NCBI GenBank assembly: GCA_019915135.1
Contig: JAHLMK010000020.1
Coordinates: 1-64,000, forward strand
Origin: Strobilurus pachycystidiatus
Lineage: Eukaryota; Basidiomycota; Agaricomycetes; Agaricales; Physalacriaceae
DNA: 64,000 nucleotides
Direction of reading: 5' to 3'
Under the pieces are notes generated by a model that ran no database searches, had not been told where the DNA came from, and worked only from the letters and a program-made list of their open reading frames with translations. Positions within the stretch are counted from its first letter, which is position 1; every line of letters starts with the position of its first letter. Below are positions 22,953-35,182 of this stretch, piece by piece. Made by a program: the position numbers and the translations under genes.

Positions 22953-25900
22953 ATGTCTAACTTCGTACCGAGCACAAACCGTGGGGGTCGCCCTCGGAAA
23001 AACGCTCCTTTCGTGGCCCGAGTTGGTCCCGAAGCCGAATCTCCCGTCGACTTCAATGTGCACATCCTGCCGACAGGAGAAGTCAGCACACAGGCGTTGC
23101 CACCGACGAGGAAGCGCAAATTTGGACCGACTGATTTATCTGCGGAGTACGGCACGTTTGCCTTTGGATTGGAGGAACCGGGCGCTGATTGGGGAGGACA
23201 CGATGCGGCCTTGCACGAGCTTGGTCCTGCAGAAACACTGGTGGACGGTGATGGGGAGGAGTTTGGAGAGGAAGAGGACGCGTACGCGGAGACAGTGGAG
23301 GGGGACACGGCAAAGCGAAAGCGCTACACCAGCTCCGTACGTCCACTGTCCATGTGCATCTAGGGAAAATGCGCAAATATTAATCTTCGACAGGACGACC
23401 CGATGCAAGAGTGGAAGCCTTGGACTACCGCGTTTCTGGAAGAGACGATTCGATCCCACGCCCTTGGAATCGACTGCTTCGAACCGCAGTGCAGTTCTTG
23501 TGGAGTTCACTTGGCTAGTGAGAAAGTTTGGTTACCTGCCGACACTCCGGTCGTATCTATGCCCGAGGCGGCCCCTCCTCATGCTATCACCCCCACTCTC
23601 TGCGATGAACTGTACCGCTGTCGCAACTGCGGTGACTTTCTGGAGTGCGCAGCGTGTTGTGTGACCCGACATCAACGCTCTCCCTTGCATGTTATCGAGG
23701 TGAGTCCCAAATGTGCTTGACCTTGAGTCGAGTAATGTTCTGACAGTGTATTCAAGGTCTGGAGGGACGGATGCTTTCGGCGTACAACGCTGCGCGATTT
23801 AGGACTCATCTTCCAACTTGGCCATAAGGGAGGTCCCTGCCGCTATCCCGACGCGACGCCTCGTCTCATGACGGTCATTCACGTTAACGGTATCCACATT
23901 GTCGCCTTCCGCTATTGTTCTTGCGAGGTATCCGATCGGGCGCACCAGTGGCAGCAAATCATGCGAAGTGGCTGGTACCCGGCAACGACGCACATTCCTC
24001 AAACCTGTGCGAGTATGGAATGTTTGGACTTCTTCCGCCGACTGAAGGTCATCGCTACCGTTAACGTCCGCGACTACATCACGACTCTGGAGGACACGAC
24101 CAATCCCTACGGCACGGAGTGGACGCCTGATCGCTACAAGGCGTTCTTGCGCATGTCGCGGCAATGGGCATTCCTGAAGCGTGTCCGTCGATCCGGAGTG
24201 TCACACGAGGTCGGTGGTATGGGCAATGCCCCGGACGGTGCCGTGGCCGTCGAATGTTGGGCTTGTCCACGAGTAGGGGTCAATTTGCCTGACGGGTGGG
24301 AGGACGTGGATGCCGAGTTTCGGTAGGTTTTTGGGCATGATTGGCGATGGAATTTTCTCATGTCTCGACGACAGATATCTTTATCGACGCATACTTTCGA
24401 TGGATGCAAACTTTCGGATGCGTTGTAGATTCCGCGCGTCCCCTCGCGTGGACGAACCGTTGTATTCTGGTCTCGGGGTGCAAGTTCCTGTGGAAATGTA
24501 CCACAGCTGGCTCAAGACGTATATCACCGAGGAGGACGTAAGTCATTTCGACTGCTCCGAATGGGTAACGCAAGCTGACATCGAGAAGGTCTCGTCTTGT
24601 ATATCATTTGCGGCGTTGATGCAGAAGGACACGCGATTCTCTGTGGGGTTGAGGTGGGCAGGCGTAATAGGAGTGATTTGCGCACGGCATGAGATCATGT
24701 TGGGCCTAGGAGACTTGGAGAAGGGTGAACGGTAAGTAAGCATGGTATTTTTGGAATGGGTGTCATTAACAGGAGGTTCACAGGTACAAGAACTCGGACT
24801 TTGTACTTTATTGGCTCTTATCACGCATGGGCCTCAAGGAAGTTACGGTGACCTACGATATTGCCTGCCAATATAAGAAGCATTTCTACGAACGGATCGA
24901 AGCTTTGCCGGAGGAGTTGAAAGGGCTTGATCTCCCGATCTTAACGTGGGGTCTGCCCGTCTGGCACGGAAACGTTCACGACATCGTTTGCGAGACTAAG
25001 GAGTCGCTCAAGTACAAACCCGGTGTAGGGAAGACAGATGGTGAAGGAATCGAACGGGTTTGGGCAGTGTTCAACGCTATATCGTACATGACGCGCGAGG
25101 AACAACCGGGAGCCCGGCACGACGACATTGAAGACAAAGCGGATAAGCATAACTTTGGGAAAAATATTGCATTGGGTAAGTGTACATGCAGTACGTCGAG
25201 ATTGATACTGACACAGAGTTATGATGTTCTAGGAAATACTTTGCTCCGCCGCCTGCGGATTGCTCTCGAGGAGCGTATGGTACAGGTGGAAGCTTTCGAA
25301 GAGGCGAACGAGGCACTCGAGGACTCATTGCGTGAGGAATGGATGGCTATGGTGGATGCGTGGCTGCAGGATGAATCGAAACCGAGCCCATATGCACCGT
25401 CCGGGACAGGTGAGCCTTGAACTGTCTGGACAGATTCATATCGAATCCTGATATCTGTCCTAGTTGACCTCACCGAGGCTATGGTCCGTTTGTCGTTACA
25501 TCAGGAGGAACTTGCAGAAACGGCTGCTGGCGAGGAGGAGGAGGCAGCGGCTAGGTTAAGAGCCGACGCAGAGGAAGCGGACGACGCCGATGAAAGCGAC
25601 GACGCGGGTGGCGGTGGGCGAGGAAAAAGGAAGAAGAAATCTCAGAAGCGCAAAAGCAAAAAGAGACGGACGGGCTTGGGCCGCGTCAGTATGGCCGGGT
25701 TTGTGATTATGGGATTGCGGGTTGAGGAAGGACAGTAAGTGGTGTTCACCTTGTTTGCGTTGCACGATTGATTGAGCACTATCAGGCGACGTTTGCTGGC
25801 CGAGAAGTCAATCAAGTCGTTGACACCAGATCGCCAAGCAAAAATATTGGAACGGCGCCGCACTCTCGAGGCCCGCGTCAAGGAATTTCGGCGCTGGCAA

Positions 25901-26988
25901 GCCGTTTATATGCCACGGATTTCTATCGTACTCGAACGCGAGGAAAATGAGAGGCGAGTATCGCGTTCTGCTCCTCCGGCGGCAGAGGATGTTCGACTGT
26001 ACCTCCCATCGGAATGCGCGGCCTCCAAAAGACTTCAGGCGGAAGTTGGATGTCCGCAGAGATTGATCAGACAGGAGGCGGCATTGCGAAAAGGGCAGTG
26101 TGCTGATGCTCTCACTAGAATAAGATCCCGCCTCTGCGCCAAGCGATATCTTGTCATGTATCGGAACGCACACTCAACAGGGCAGCGGGCTACCACACGC
26201 TCAGCGACTCTGATCGAGTCCATTAGCACGAAGATCGCAGACGCTGTCGACAAATATCGCCGGTCGAGAATGAGCCTCGCAGGATTGGTGGGTGGAGATT
26301 CTTGTGGGGAGTTTAGGGTTCTAGAGGATGACGATGTGAAGGTCTACATCACAGCGGAGTCTGACGCAGAGGCGGTGAAGAGACTTGGCCGCTTGCACGA
26401 ACGGGATAGTAGGGTGACGGGGACGGGCCGCGTAGGAGCTAAGCAGCACAGACGGCGCGATGTTCCGGGCGAGGGTAGGGCGACTATCTCATGGATATGG
26501 ACGGCGAATGGCGGACCAGACGCCGAGGAGGATAGCTATCTCCATGAATGTAAGTTCGCAGTTTGTGGCGTACATAAAATGTCATTAACAATTGTGCAGG
26601 TGTTCGTATCGAATGGGCCAAGGCACTCGCGCGCAAGACTCGATGGTGTGAGGAGGTCGAGAAATTGAAGGAAGAAATGCGCTGTGTTTTACGCAGCTTG
26701 CGCTGGGAGGAGCACGAATGGGATCGGCGCAGGGACTTGGACGGGGTAGGCTTGGGCGTGGAGGAGCGGTGTGGAAGAAGGGCTTATGCCATCAAGCAGG
26801 CAGCGGATCGTCGAAGGGTTCGTGAGTCGTTTGAGGAGCTGTGGAAACGGGCGACCCCACCGCGCGGGAGGAAGGCGGGGGCGATGGATGGTACGGCCCG
26901 GAGTGCTTTGGTGTCCATCATTGCCGAGGAGGATTTGAACGCTGCCGGAAGTCTTGCCGGGCAGGAAGTACATGCCGATCCGCTTTAG
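22953..26988 (+). CDS. KDZ-family transposase with CxC2 module
   Basis: Ten exons (22953-23336, 23394-23699, 23757-24322, 24375-24537, 24589-24731, 24784-25175, 25233-25409, 25464-25734, 25786-26549, 26600-26988) join into 1184 residues. The CxC2 cluster spans about 161-286: CSSC, CRNC, CAACC, RHQRSPLH, LGHKGGPC and YCSCE. The RNase H-fold core has SMDANF (Asp429), CARHE and GDLEKGERY, TYDIACQY (Asp546) and TDGEGIERVW (Glu608), all hallmark KDZ motifs; the three acidic residues are my candidates for the catalytic triad. A Lys/Arg nuclear-localisation stretch lies near 763-780. The C-terminal helical region contains 'QCADALTRIRSRL' and 'GQRATTRSATLIESI', also typical. Exon 5 follows a 51-bp in-frame intron whose removal restores the usual 'EDVSSCISF' spacing. 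No disruption seen; likely able to mobilise the element. Confidence 0.93.
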
Positions 26989-27180
26989 GGAACAGCCCGC
27001 CTGTGACGTGTAGCCAGTAACAAGAATAATATATGAAATTTGCACTACTTGGCTCGTTTGGGAATGGACGGCGGGGGAGGAACACAGCCTCATCCGCGTT
27101 GGGAGGCCACCTTCCTAATCGGGCAGTCCGTGCGCTGCTATCATTGATCGATAGTTATCGGTCACGATAACTATCGGGCT
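26989..27180. other. Right non-coding end of the KDZ element
   Basis: The 3' flank of the transposase gene. It includes CGATAGTTATCG (near 27149) and CGATAACTATCG (near 27164), subterminal palindromes related to the inverted repeats. Confidence 0.7.
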
Positions 27181-27210
27181 ATTTGCATGTATGTTTTCCT
27201 GATAACTATC
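27181..27210 (-). repeat. Right subterminal inverted repeat of the KDZ element
   Basis: Reverse-complement partner of 12417-12446, with 28 of 30 positions the same. With the two palindromes just upstream, the right end carries three GATAACTATC-type boxes, against two on the left. Confidence 0.9.
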
Positions 27211-27242
27211 GGATAAAAGTCTTTTACATACATCCACAGGTG

Positions 27243-27250
27243 CTGCGGCG
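27243..27250. other. Right 8-bp target-site duplication of the KDZ element
   Basis: CTGCGGCG, identical to 12375-12382. The interrupted 802-bp unit resumes immediately after it with 'ggtcaatgatgg'. Confidence 0.95.
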
Positions 27251-28548
27251 GGTCAATGATGGTGAACATCGGACAGTGCGCGGTATTGGGAATGACACGG
27301 CGAGGCGTGCGCTTTGACTGCGAAGACGTGAGAAGTGAAAACACAAAGCGCGCAGTTGAAGAGCGAAGACTCGGTCGGGTTGCGAATTCTCAGCTATGCG
27401 GACAAGTTGGTCAATGCGTTCAAGGCTATGTCTGTCGAGCGTTCGTTTACGAGGCAAGGACTTGAATCAAACAGTGCGAACAACTGCTTCTTGACTGAAT
27501 CTTACTCGCTTTGACTCGGATGTGTGTTTGACTTGTATATGGAGGGTCAGTGGTATGTATGTTCAACGTGTGTTTAGGTCAGGCTAAGAAGGTTCGGAAG
27601 GCGTTGGGAGACTGTCTCAGAGAGGGAAAGGCGTTCTATCTTATCTTGAGAGGGTGACGGAACTTTCTTAGTGGGCGAAAAGACGTTCTCTCTGCATCGT
27701 AGCAAGAATGCGTTGAACTCAAGTCGGTTATACGGACAGACTCACTCGGTTAGAAGGTTAGGTTCGGGTTAGAAGGTTAGGGTTCTCGGTGTTCTCGCTC
27801 GCGCAGCGAAGAGAACGTTTAAGAAAGGGCCCGCGCGCGGGGCCTCTGTCTCGGTGCGTATCGGAGACGCAACAAGATATGTGACATTATTCTAAACTGG
27901 TCAATCGGTGCAATGAACGAGATCATTAAGGGAAGATATACTGTTCCGATGCACGCAAAACTTGCATTGTCATCTTTCAAACATCTTTTGCGTAGCGTGC
28001 GGAGGTTGAGGAGTGGCGTCGGAGGTGCGTGACTTGTGTTCTGACTGCGGCGGGTCAATGATGGTGAACATCGGACAGTGCGCGGTATTGGGAATGACAC
28101 GGCGAGGCGTGCGCTTTGACTGCGAAGACGTGAGAAGTGAAAACACAAAGCGCGCAGTTGAAGAGCGAAGACTCGGTCGGGTTGCGAATTCTCAGCTATG
28201 CGGACAAGTTGGTCAATGCGTTCAAGGCTATGTCTGTCGAGCGTTCGTTTACGAGGCAAGGACTTGAATCAAACAGTGCGAACAACTGCTTCTTGACTGA
28301 ATCTTACTCGCTTTGACTCGGATGTGTGTTTGACTTGTATATGGAGGGTCAGTGGTATGTATGTTCAACGTGTGTTTAGGTCAGGCTAAGAAGGTTCGGA
28401 AGGCGTTGGGAGACTGTCTCAGAGAGGGAAAGGCGTTCTATCTTATCTTGAGAGGGTGACGGAACTTTCTTAGTGGGCGAAAAGACGTTCTCTCTGCATC
28501 GTAGCAAGAATGCGTTGAACTCAAGTCGGTTATACGGACAGACTCACT
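27251..28548. repeat. 802-bp satellite array (rest of unit 3, partial unit 4)
   Basis: Continues the array cut by the KDZ element. Unit 4 starts near 27981 and stops at about 28548, where 'gactcact' turns into unrelated sequence. Counting the interrupted unit, this copy of block D has four starts; copy 2 has three. Confidence 0.93.
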
Positions 28549-28718
28549 ATCCCTCTTGAAACGGAAGTGGAGGGCTCCAATTCAAACCAAAATTTTGTTT
28601 TGGAAGGATTTTGGAAACCGCCATTTCATCTACAACACAGAGAATGGTGCTTTTCCTCTCAGCCTCACACAACCGCCATTCCACTCGCAACACAGCGGAT
28701 GGCGGTTTTCCTCTCAGC
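28549..28718. other. Spacer between satellite families
   Basis: 170 bp with two related stretches, 'ccgccattt...ttttcctctcagcct' and 'ccgccattcc...ttttcctctcagcct', about 60 bp apart. Present again at 46162-46331. No gene. Confidence 0.7.
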
Positions 28719-29955
28719 CTATCTATCTAATAGACTTTTTTGCTAGCAAGAAAAATTTCCTTTTATGGATGCAAAACAGCTAGAAACGTGACGGGAAACA
28801 GCTAGAAACGTGACAGAAAACAGTCAGAAACGTGACCATATTAGCTAGAAATGTGACACAATCACCCACCAACTATCCATCAGATAATACAGTCAGTTAC
28901 GTTTACGCTTCCTTCTACGCTCAGGTCGCAGTTCAAAGTCATCTTACTATGACTTTGAACGCATTGTTCATTCATGTTTGAATCAAGATCAATGAAGACC
29001 TATACTTACACCTCTCATGTTCAATTCCGAATATGATGATGGCCCACGCGGACTGGGGTACTTGTATTTTGGGTACAGTCTATTTTTTGTATGCGGAAGT
29101 AATGTATTGGGCCGTAACGAGGAAACGAGATTAGGTAGACAGTTGATACTTCTGAATCAGTGAAGAGCATGAGGATACGCATCCAATGATGCATAATATT
29201 CATTCGAAAACAGCTGTCTTGCGCTTGCGGACGGTTAGAGGTTGGTAACGCAGATTGAGGGATTCAGCCTAACGTAAAAAGCCCACCCGGCCTCGGATGT
29301 GTCTTTGGAAGGCCTATCCTTTCACTTTTAGTAGGTTAGGAGGTGAGGGCACATAGGCGACGTGCCACAAGAAGTTCAAACTCAGTTCAAGAAAGGGCGC
29401 GCGTACGAGGCCTCTGTCTCGGTGCGTATCGCAGTTCAAAGTAAGATGGACGAGTTCAAAGATGTCCTGAGTTGCTTTTGAACCGTTCACTTTTTTTTTA
29501 ACTTGTCAGATATGGCCTGTTAATGTGTCGTTTACTCGGAAGACTAGTTGGTCGAAGGAAGCAATCTATTCGCTCGTGCTCGGTTGTTCAAACTGTTATA
29601 GATCTGAGCACATGTGACATATGAAGGGCAGAGTCAAGTCAGGTCTGACGGCGAGTGCCGCAGGAGCCATAAACAACACACGTTCATGCTAAATACCGGG
29701 AATGGTCGCAGTCAAGTTCAGAAATGTCGTAGTCAGTCAAAGATGGGCAATTCGGAATCGTATTGACATTTCGAGTGTGATGATGGCCCACACGGGCTGT
29801 GCGTCTTGCATTTTGACTATGGCCTCTTGTTCACCTGTGGAAATAATGTCTTTGGCCGTAGTGCGGCAATGAGATTAGATGGGGAGTTGATACTGCCGTA
29901 TTCAAAAAGAGCACAAAGATACGGACAACACGTATAGTGTGAACAGATTGTGCAC
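28719..29955. repeat. Subtelomeric unit with type 1 head (H1a)
   Basis: Starts with CTATCTATCTAATAG. The head has the palindrome TTGCTAGCAA (28740-28749), TTTCCTTTTATGG, and four iterons of the form GCTAGAAACGTGAC at 28779, 28801, 28823 and 28844. A perfect hairpin with 12-bp arms follows (GTTCAAAGTCAT, 28931-28942, against 28949-28960). The body contains the GGGCGCGCGTACGAGGCC core and 'tctgtctcggtgcgtat'. Short frames on the minus strand repeat with the unit and are not called genes. Confidence 0.85.
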
Positions 29956-31176
29956 CTAACTATCTAATAGCTTTGTTGTTGCGTCAACAAAATTTCCTTT
30001 TATGGACAAGAAACCATCAACAAAATGTCACAAAACTGTCAACAAAGTGTGACAGAACCATCAACAAAATGTGACAAGACAGCTAACAAACAGTACAAAG
30101 TCAACTCACAATGACTTTGAACCCAGTTTCTTCTTGTGTCTTTTAGTCTATAATGCGTATGCGGAGATAATGTATTGGGCCGTAATGAGGTACGAGATTA
30201 GGTAGACAGATGATACTTCTGAATCAGTGAAGAGCATGAGGATACGCATCCAATGATGCATAATATTCATTTGAAAACAGCTGTCTTGCGCTTGCGGACG
30301 GTTAGAGGTTGGTAACGCAGATCGAGGGATTCAGCCTAACGTAAAAAGCCCACCCGGCCTCGGATGTGTCTTTGGAAGGCCTATCCTTTCACTTTTAGTA
30401 GGTTAGGAGGTGAGGGCACATAGGTGACGTGCCACAAGAAGTTCAAACTCAGTTCAAGAAAGGGCGCGCGTACGAGGCCTCTGTCTCGGTGCGTATTGCA
30501 GTTCAAAGTAAGATGTGTATCACTAGACGAGTTCAAAGATGTCCTGAGTTGCTTTTGAACCGTTCACTTTTTTTCTAACTTGTCAGATATGGCCTGTTAA
30601 TGTGTCGTTTATTCGGAAGACTAGTCGGTCAAAGGAAGCAATCTATTCGCTCGTGCTCGGGTGTTCAAACTGTCATAGATCTGAGCACATGTGACATATG
30701 AAGGGTAGAGTCAAGTCAGGTCTGACGGCGAGTGCCGCAGGAGCCGTAAACAACCCACGTTCATGCTAAATACCGGGAATGGTCGCAGTCAAGTTCAAAA
30801 ATGTCGTAGTCAGTCAAAGTTGGTCAATTCGGAATCATATTGACATTCCGAGTGTGATGATGGCCTACACGGGCTGTGCGACTTGCATTTTGACTATGGC
30901 CTCTTGTTCACCTGTGGAAATAATGTCTTTGGCCGTAGTGCGGCAATGAGATTAGATGGGGAGTTGATACTGCCGTATTTGAGAAGAGCACAAAGATACG
31001 GACAACATGTATAGTGTGAACAGATTGCGAACCTTATACGGGCTCACTCGGTTAGAAGGTTAGGTTCGGGTTAGAAGGTTTGGGGTTCTCGGTGTTCTCG
31101 CCCGCGCAGCGGAAGAGAACGTTTAAGAAAGGGCCCGCGTGCGGGGCCTCTGTCTCGGTGTGTATTGGAGACGCAC
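29956..31176. repeat. Subtelomeric unit with type 2 head (H2a)
   Basis: Starts with CTAACTATCTAATAG. The palindrome is TTGTTG-cgt-CAACAA (29976-29990). Iterons of the form TCAACAAAATGTGAC stand at 30017, 30039 and 30061, with a weaker one near 30084. The hairpin arms are CAAAGTCA and TGACTTTG (30096-30103, 30112-30119). The body resembles H1a and ends with the GGTTAG-rich segment and GC-rich core. An identical unit lies at 35183-36403. Confidence 0.85.
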
Positions 31177-34100
31177 CTATCTATCTAATAGACTTTTTTG
31201 CTAGCAAGAAAAATTTCCTTTTATGGATGCAAAACAGCTAGAAACGTGACGGGAAACAGCTAGAAACGTGACAGAAAACAGTCAGAAACGTGACCATATT
31301 AGCTAGAAATGTGACACAATCACCCACCAACTATCCATCAGATAATACAGTCAGTTACGTTTACGCTTCCTTCTACGCTCAGGTCGCAGTTCAAAGTCAT
31401 CTTACTATGACTTTGAACGCATTGTTCATTCATGTTTGAATCAAGATCAATGAAGACCTATACTTACACCTCTCATGTTCAATTCCGAATATGATGATGG
31501 CCCACGCGGACTGGGGTACTTGTATTTTGGGTACAGTCTATTTTTTGTATGCGGAAGTAATGTATTGGGCCGTAACGAGGAAACGAGATTAGGTAGACAG
31601 TTGATACTTCTGAATCAGTGAAGAGCATGAGGATACGCATCCAATGATGCATAATATTCATTCGAAAACAGCTGTCTTGCGCTTGCGGACGGTTAGAGGT
31701 TGGTAACGCAGATCGAGGGATTCAGCCTAACGTAAAAAGCCCACCCGGCCTCGGATGTGTCTTTGGAAGGCCTATCCTTTCACTTTTAGTAGGTTAGGAG
31801 GTGAGGGCACATAGGCGACGTGCCACAAGAAGTTCAAACTCAGTTCAAGAAAGGGCGCGCGTACGAGGCCTCTGTCTCGGTGCGTATCGCAGTTCAAAGT
31901 AAGATGTGTATCACTAGACGAGTTCAAAGATGTCCTGAGTTGCTTTTGAACCGTTTACATTTTTTCTAACTTGTCAGATATGGCCTGTTAATGCGTCGTT
32001 TATTCGGAAGACTAGTCGGTCAAAGGAAGCAATCTATTCGCTCGTGCTCGGTTGTTCAAACTGTTATAGATCTGAGCACATGTGACATATGAAGGGCAGA
32101 GTCAAGTCAGGTCTGACGGCGAGTGCCGCAGGAGCCGTAAACAACACACATTCATGCTAAATACCGGGAATGGTCGCAGTCAAGTTCAGAAATGTCGTAG
32201 TCAGTCAAAGATGGGCAATTCGGAATCGTATTGACATTTCGAGTGTGATGATGGCCCACACGGGCTGTGCGACTTGCATTTTGACTATGGCCTCTTGTTT
32301 GCCTGTGGAAATAATGTCTTTGGCCGTAGTGCGGCAATGAGATTAGATGGGGAGTTGATACTGCCGTATTCGAGAAGAGCACAAAGATACGGACAACACG
32401 TATAGTGTGAACAGATTGTGCACCTTATACGGGCTCACTCGGTTAGAAGGTTAGGTTCGGGTTAGAAGGTTTGGGGTTCTCGGTGTTCTCGCCCGCGCAG
32501 CGGAAGAGAACGTTTAAGAAAGGGCCCGCGTGCGGGGCCTCTGTCTCGGTGTGTATTGGAGACGCACCAAGATATGTGATATTATGCTAAACGTGCGTTC
32601 CGGCCGCGTTGTGATTTGATTCGGATAGTAAGTATCAGACGTGCGTTCAAGTGATGGGTTCAAAGATGTCTTGGATTATCTTTGAACTAACGCAGATGTT
32701 CAATTTATTTCGTTAGGGTGTCAACAATGACTTCACGTTACGCTTCTTAATCGGAAACCTACTCGGTTGAAGAAAGCGAGCAATACGCTTGTTTTCGGAT
32801 GTTCGGCATGACATGAACTTGAGTATATGTAAAATATGAAGAGAAAACTCCAAGTGACGCGTGGCGGCATGTGCCGTGAGAGTCACAAATAACAGTTTGT
32901 TGGAACGGTGTATTGCGGGTGTTGCATTCAGTCAAGTTTGGTGTATCTGGGTTCGTAATCAAATTCCGAGTATGATGATGGCCCACGCGGACTGGGGTAC
33001 TTGTATTTTGGGTACAGTCTATTTTTCGTATGCGGAAGTAATGTATTGGGCCGTAACGAGGAAACGAGATTAGGTAGACAGTTGATACTTCTGAATCAGT
33101 GAAGAGCATGAGGATACGCATCCAATGATGCATAATATTCATTTGAAAACAGCTGTCTTGCGCTTGCGGACGGTTAGAGGTTGGTAACGCAGATCGAGGG
33201 ATTCAGCCTAACGTAAAAAGCCCACCCGGCCTCGGATGTGTCTTTGGAAGGCCTATCCTTTCACTTTTAGTAGGTTAGGAGGTGAGGGCACATAGGCGAC
33301 GTGCCACAAGAAGTTCAAACTCAGTTCAAGAAAGGGCGCGCGTACGAGGCCTCTGTCTCGGTGCGTATCGCAGTTCAAAGTAAGATGTGTATCACTAGAC
33401 GAGTTCAAAGATGTCCTGAGTTGCTTTTGAACCGTTTACATTTTTTCTAACTTGTCAGATATGGCCTGTTAATGCGTCGTTTATTCGGAAGACTAGTCGG
33501 TCAAAGGAAGCAATCTATTCGCTCGTGCTCGGTTGTTCAAACTGTTATAGATCTGAGCACATGTGACATATGAAGGGCAGAGTCAAGTCAGGTCTGACGG
33601 CGAGTGCCGCAGGAGCCGTAAACAACACACGTTCATGCTAAATACCGGGAATGGTCGCAGTCAAGTTCAGAAATGTCGTAGTCAGTCAAAGATGGGCAAT
33701 TCAGAATCGTATTGACATTTCGAGCGTGATGATGGCCCACACGGGCTGTGCGACTTGCATTTTGACTATGGCCTCTTGTTTGCCTGTGGAAATAATGTCT
33801 TTGGCCGTAGTGCGGCAATGAGATTAGATGGGGAGTTGATACTGCCGTATTCGAGAAGAGCACAAAGATACGGACAACACGTATAGTGTGAACAGATTGT
33901 GCACCTTATACGGGCTCACTCGGTTAGAAGGTTAGGTTCGGGTTAGAAGGTTTGGGGTTCTCGGTGTTCTCGCCCGCGCAGCGGAAGAGAACGTTTAAGA
34001 AAGGGCCCGCGTGCGGGGCCTCTGTCTCGGTGTGTATTGGAGACGCACCAAGATATGTGATATTATGCTAAACGTGCGTTCCGGCCGCGTTGTGATTTGA

Positions 34101-35182
34101 TTCGGATAGTAAGTATCAGACGTGCGTTCAAGTGATGGGTTCAAAGATGTCTTGGATTATCTTTGAACTAACGCAGATGTTCAATTTATTTCGTTAGGGT
34201 GTCAACAATGACTTCACGTTACGCTTCTTAATCGGAAACCTACTCGGTTGAAGAAAGCGAGCAATACGCTTGTTTTCGGATGTTCGGCATGACATGAACT
34301 TGAGTATATGTAAAATATGAAGAGAAAACTCCAAGTGACGCGTGGCGGCATGTGCCGTGAGAGTCACAAATAACAGTTTGTTGGAACGGTGTATTGCGGG
34401 TGTTGCATTCAGTCAAGTTTGGTGTATCTGGGTTCGTAATCAAATTCCGAGTATGATGATGGCCCACGCGGACTGGGGTACTTGTATTTTGGGTACAGTC
34501 TATTTTTCGTATGCGGAAGTAATGTATTGGGCCGTAACGAGGAAACGAGATTAGGTAGACAGTTGATACTTCTGAATCAGTGAAGAGCATGAGGATACGC
34601 ATCCAATGATGCATAATATTCATTCGAAAACAGCTGTCTTGCGCTTGCGGACGGTTAGAGGTTGGTAACGCAGATCGAGGGATTCAGCCTAACGTAAAAA
34701 GCCCACCCGGCCTCGGATGTGTCTTTGGAAGGCCTATCCTTTCACTTTTAGTAGGTTAGGAGGTGAGGGCACATAGGCGACGTGCCACAAGAAGTTCAAA
34801 CTCAGTTCAAGAAAGGGCGCGCGTACGAGGCCTCTGTCTCGGTGCGTATCGCAGTTCAAAGTAAGATGTGTATCACTAGACGAGTTCAAAGATGTCCTGA
34901 GTTGCTTTTGAACCGTTTACATTTTTTCTAACTTGTCAGATATGGCCTGTTAATGCGTCGTTTATTCGGAAGACTAGTCGGTCAAAGGAAGCAATCTATT
35001 CGCTCGTGCTCGGTTGTTCAAACTGTTATAGATCTGAGCACATGTGACATATGAAGGGCAGAGTCAAGTCAGGTCTGACGGCGAGTGCCGCAGGAGCCGT
35101 AAACAACACACGTTCATGCTAAATACCGGGAATGGTCGCAGTCAAGTTCAGAAATGTCGTAGTCAGTCAAAGATGGGCAATT
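31177..35182. repeat. Long subtelomeric unit with type 1 head (H1b) and an internal 1481-bp tandem repeat
   Basis: The head is the same as at 28719. Within the body a 1481-bp segment is tandemly repeated (for example 32152 with 33633, and 32759 with 34240). It includes GGTTAG-rich stretches and perfect hairpins such as GTTCAAAGAT...ATCTTTGAAC near 32669. The 127-residue minus-strand and 70-residue plus-strand frames repeat unchanged with the unit and have no domain, so I leave them uncalled. No gene is evident in these 4 kb. Confidence 0.85.

Larger units (their letters stand above)
12383..27242 (+). mobile_element. 14.86-kb multi-gene KDZ DNA transposon
   Basis: The ends are defined by the 8-bp target duplication and by the uninterrupted satellite unit elsewhere in the window. 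Subterminal inverted repeats (30 bp, 28 matching) lie 34 and 32 bp inside the ends. The element carries nine gene models: one large minus-strand gene at the left, a minus-strand basic-region gene, and seven plus-strand genes ending with the KDZ transposase. Intergenic gaps are mostly short. The outermost 32-34 bp on the two sides are not clearly inverted copies. KDZ elements are known in mushroom fungi, often near TET/JBP genes. The gene set seen here is the unusual part. Confidence 0.93.

Noticed and set aside
28779..30098. Short direct repeats that could be taken for a CRISPR array
   Set aside because: Four 14-15 bp repeats with 7-8 bp gaps in a eukaryotic subtelomere, without spacers of CRISPR size or cas genes.
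32759..33142. 127-residue minus-strand frame in the long subtelomeric units
   Set aside because: It recurs only with the unit, is shortened by stops in other units (60 residues at 29021 and 31479) and shows no family resemblance.
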